Positions 5,931 to 6,994 of a stretch of 6,994 bases of DNA are shown here, one piece after another. A model generated the notes under the pieces. The model worked only from the letters and a program-made list of their open reading frames with translations, was not told the origin of the DNA and did not search any database. Location of the stretch: the NCBI GenBank assembly GCA_029865195.1, contig JAOUHH010000151.1, positions 1-6,994 of the forward strand. Direction: 5' to 3'. Both the position numbers and the translations under genes were made by a program. This DNA comes from Desulfobulbaceae bacterium (GTDB taxonomy: Bacteria; Desulfobacterota; Desulfobulbia; Desulfobulbales; UBA5123). Each line of letters starts with the position of its first letter. Position 1 is the first letter of the stretch.

Positions 5931-5966
5931 ACATACCATGATCGGTATGTTTTCGCAAAAGTTGCG
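5931..5966. promoter_or_regulatory. Clustered inverted repeats between the two response-regulator genes
   Basis: Two adjacent dyads lie in the 140-base gap upstream of the NtrC-type gene. The first is ACATACC (5931-5937) with GGTATGT (5944-5950) around ATGATC. The second is CGCAA (5954-5958) with TTGCG (5962-5966) around AAG. In the direction of transcription (minus strand) neither is followed by a T run, so they are not terminators. They are more likely binding sites, for example for autoregulation. No confident promoter was identified in the gap; a weak TATATC lies nearer the gene. Confidence 0.4.
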
Positions 5967-6015
5967 GTGAAATTTTCTTTTTCATGACAGGTGGTTGCCG
6001 GGTGGATCGGGATGG

Positions 6016-6429
6016 TTACTTGGTAAGCTTGCCGAGGATGGCGTTGATGCGATCCAGTTTGGCGGCAATGGCGTCCACCGCCGCCACCAGTTCCTGCAGG
6101 TCTTCGATGGGTTTGAAAAAGATGTCGGCGGCGCCGTAGCGAAAGGCGTTCAGGGTGTTGTTGATGGTGATGTCGCCGGTGATCATCAGCACTTGGATCA
6201 TGCCGTTGTAGTTTTTTATCTTTCGGAGCAGGGTGAGGCCGTCCATCTTCGGCATGACGATGTCGCTGATGACGATATGAAACTGTTCATCCTCGATCAT
6301 CTTGTAGGCCTTGAGCGGATCGTCGACGGTGGTTGTCTCGTAGGCGGTGTTTGCGAAGAGCTCGCCCAGTTTGTGCAGGATGCTTCTTGAATCGTCGACG
6401 ATGAGGAGTTTGTATTGGCGTGTCTGCAT
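6016..6429 (-). CDS. Stand-alone receiver-domain protein (CheY/Spo0F-like)
   Basis: This 137-residue single-domain response regulator has no output domain. Acidic residues D12 and D13, phospho-acceptor D56 (in VISDIVMPKMDG), switch T84 and K106 (in FFKPIED) are all present, so it should accept a phosphate. A helical tail (about 117-137) extends slightly beyond the receiver fold. Such proteins act either as shuttles in phosphorelays or by binding a partner; nothing here shows which. The ATG at 6429 gives the expected N-terminus; the ribosome site is weak (CGGA, 7 bases away). Downstream, after 140 bases, lies the NtrC-type regulator, whose receiver shares a strikingly similar segment (MDG-TLLR-IK-YN). 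Upstream, after 79 bases, lies the PHP-domain gene. No chemotaxis genes or histidine kinase are visible, so the partner is unknown. Confidence 0.9.
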   Translation of the reverse strand: MQTRQYKLLIVDDSRSILHKLGELFANTAYETTTVDDPLKAYKMIEDEQFHIVISDIVMPKMDGLTLLRKIKNYNGMIQVLMITGDITINNTLNAFRYGAADIFFKPIEDLQELVAAVDAIAAKLDRINAILGKLTK

Positions 6430-6508
6430 GGGGTAATCCGTTTGGTTGTGAGTGATCGTGCCGTGTGCCGGGGCAACCGTATAACTTATTTTTTACATGG
6501 AGAAGCGG

Positions 6509-6994
6509 TCAGCGGCAAGTGGGTTCGTTGTCGCGTTTCATTTTGATCGCGGACAGGAGTTCGTACGGAACCGGTGGCGTATTGGGGTGGCCGCCGATCT
6601 GGACATAGGGCCGGTCGTCGCCGTGGAAATCGCTGCCGCCGCTGAACAGGAGGTCCAGCTTGACGCCGAGGCGATGGAGCGTTTTGACGGTTTTGGGGGT
6701 ATGGGTCGGGTAGTGGAGTTCAAGGCCGGCCAGGCCCATCCCCTTCAGGTCGGCGAGGATGTGCGGGGTGGCCTTCAACTGCCGGTCGTTGGCGGCCGGG
6801 TGGGCGAGAAAGGCCAGGCCGCCAGCCTCTCTGATCATGGTGATCGCTTCCGGCGCGTCCATGCGGTAGCATGGCGCATAGGCCGGGGCGCCCCGGCGGA
6901 GGAATTTCTTGAAGGCCTGATCCATGTTCTTGACGATTTTTTTGGCCACCAGCAGCCGGGCGATATGAGGCCTGCCCACCTGCCCGGGCGTCGG
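6509..6994 (-). CDS. PHP-domain phosphoesterase, C-terminal part (5' end outside window)
   Basis: The frame is open to the right edge of the window, so the 161 visible residues are the C-terminal part and the GTG at 6979 is an internal valine in ...GQVGRPHIA. Motifs match stand-alone PHP phosphoesterases of the TrpH/YciV (RNase AM) group: GRPHIARLLV at 7-16, FLAHPA with metal-ligand histidine H65, GLELHYPTHTP at 90-100, and the terminal GGSDFHG with D122 and H124 as metal ligands. Characterised members remove phosphate from nucleoside 3',5'-bisphosphates or trim RNA 5' ends; the exact substrate here cannot be told from sequence. The N-terminal metal motif is outside the window. The gene runs in the same direction as the two response regulators, with 79 bases before the next one. 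No functional link to them is evident. Confidence 0.88.
   Translation of the reverse strand, partial: PTPGQVGRPHIARLLVAKKIVKNMDQAFKKFLRRGAPAYAPCYRMDAPEAITMIREAGGLAFLAHPAANDRQLKATPHILADLKGMGLAGLELHYPTHTPKTVKTLHRLGVKLDLLFSGGSDFHGDDRPYVQIGGHPNTPPVPYELLSAIKMKRDNEPTCR

Noticed and set aside
5931..5953. The dyad followed by TTTT on the plus strand, read as a terminator
   Set aside because: No plus-strand gene lies upstream of it here, the stem is AT-rich and short, and the minus strand has no T run after it.

Overview
This is a GC-rich (roughly 60% by eye) bacterial chromosomal window. The lipid A genes show a Gram-negative (diderm) cell. The gene content (lpxK, lpxC, proC, nadK, two response regulators and a stand-alone PHP phosphoesterase) and the protein style suggest Desulfobacterota, perhaps Desulfobulbales; the lineage is inferred and no genus can be assigned. 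No mobile elements, tRNA or rRNA genes, or CRISPR arrays were seen.

Left half, plus strand. The window opens inside the 3' end of lpxK (lipid A 4'-kinase). A 275-base gap follows, then lpxC (the committed deacetylase of lipid A synthesis), which ends at a strong intrinsic terminator. The gap holds a near-consensus sigma-54 type -24/-12 element, so lpxC may form its own sigma-54-controlled transcription unit. Next comes a separate proC-nadK unit (proline synthesis, NADP synthesis), with its own sigma-70-like promoter and a 5-base gap between the genes. It ends at a bidirectional hairpin terminator.

Right half, minus strand, read from the right edge leftwards. The order is the C-terminal part of a PHP-domain phosphoesterase, a stand-alone CheY/Spo0F-like receiver, a full NtrC-type sigma-54 activator (receiver, AAA+, Fis HTH), then a two-gene unit of small membrane proteins (DUF948 and YtxH). 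That last pair has its own good extended -10 promoter with a palindrome over the -10 box, and ends at the shared bidirectional terminator. Neither response regulator has a histidine kinase in the window.

Most of the window is ordinary housekeeping. The observations most worth a second look are the sigma-54 type promoter before lpxC with an orphan sigma-54 activator about 4 kb away, the DUF948/YtxH pair and the strict 7-residue glycine repeat in its YtxH protein, the sequence kinship between the two adjacent receivers, and clustered inverted repeats between the two regulator genes.
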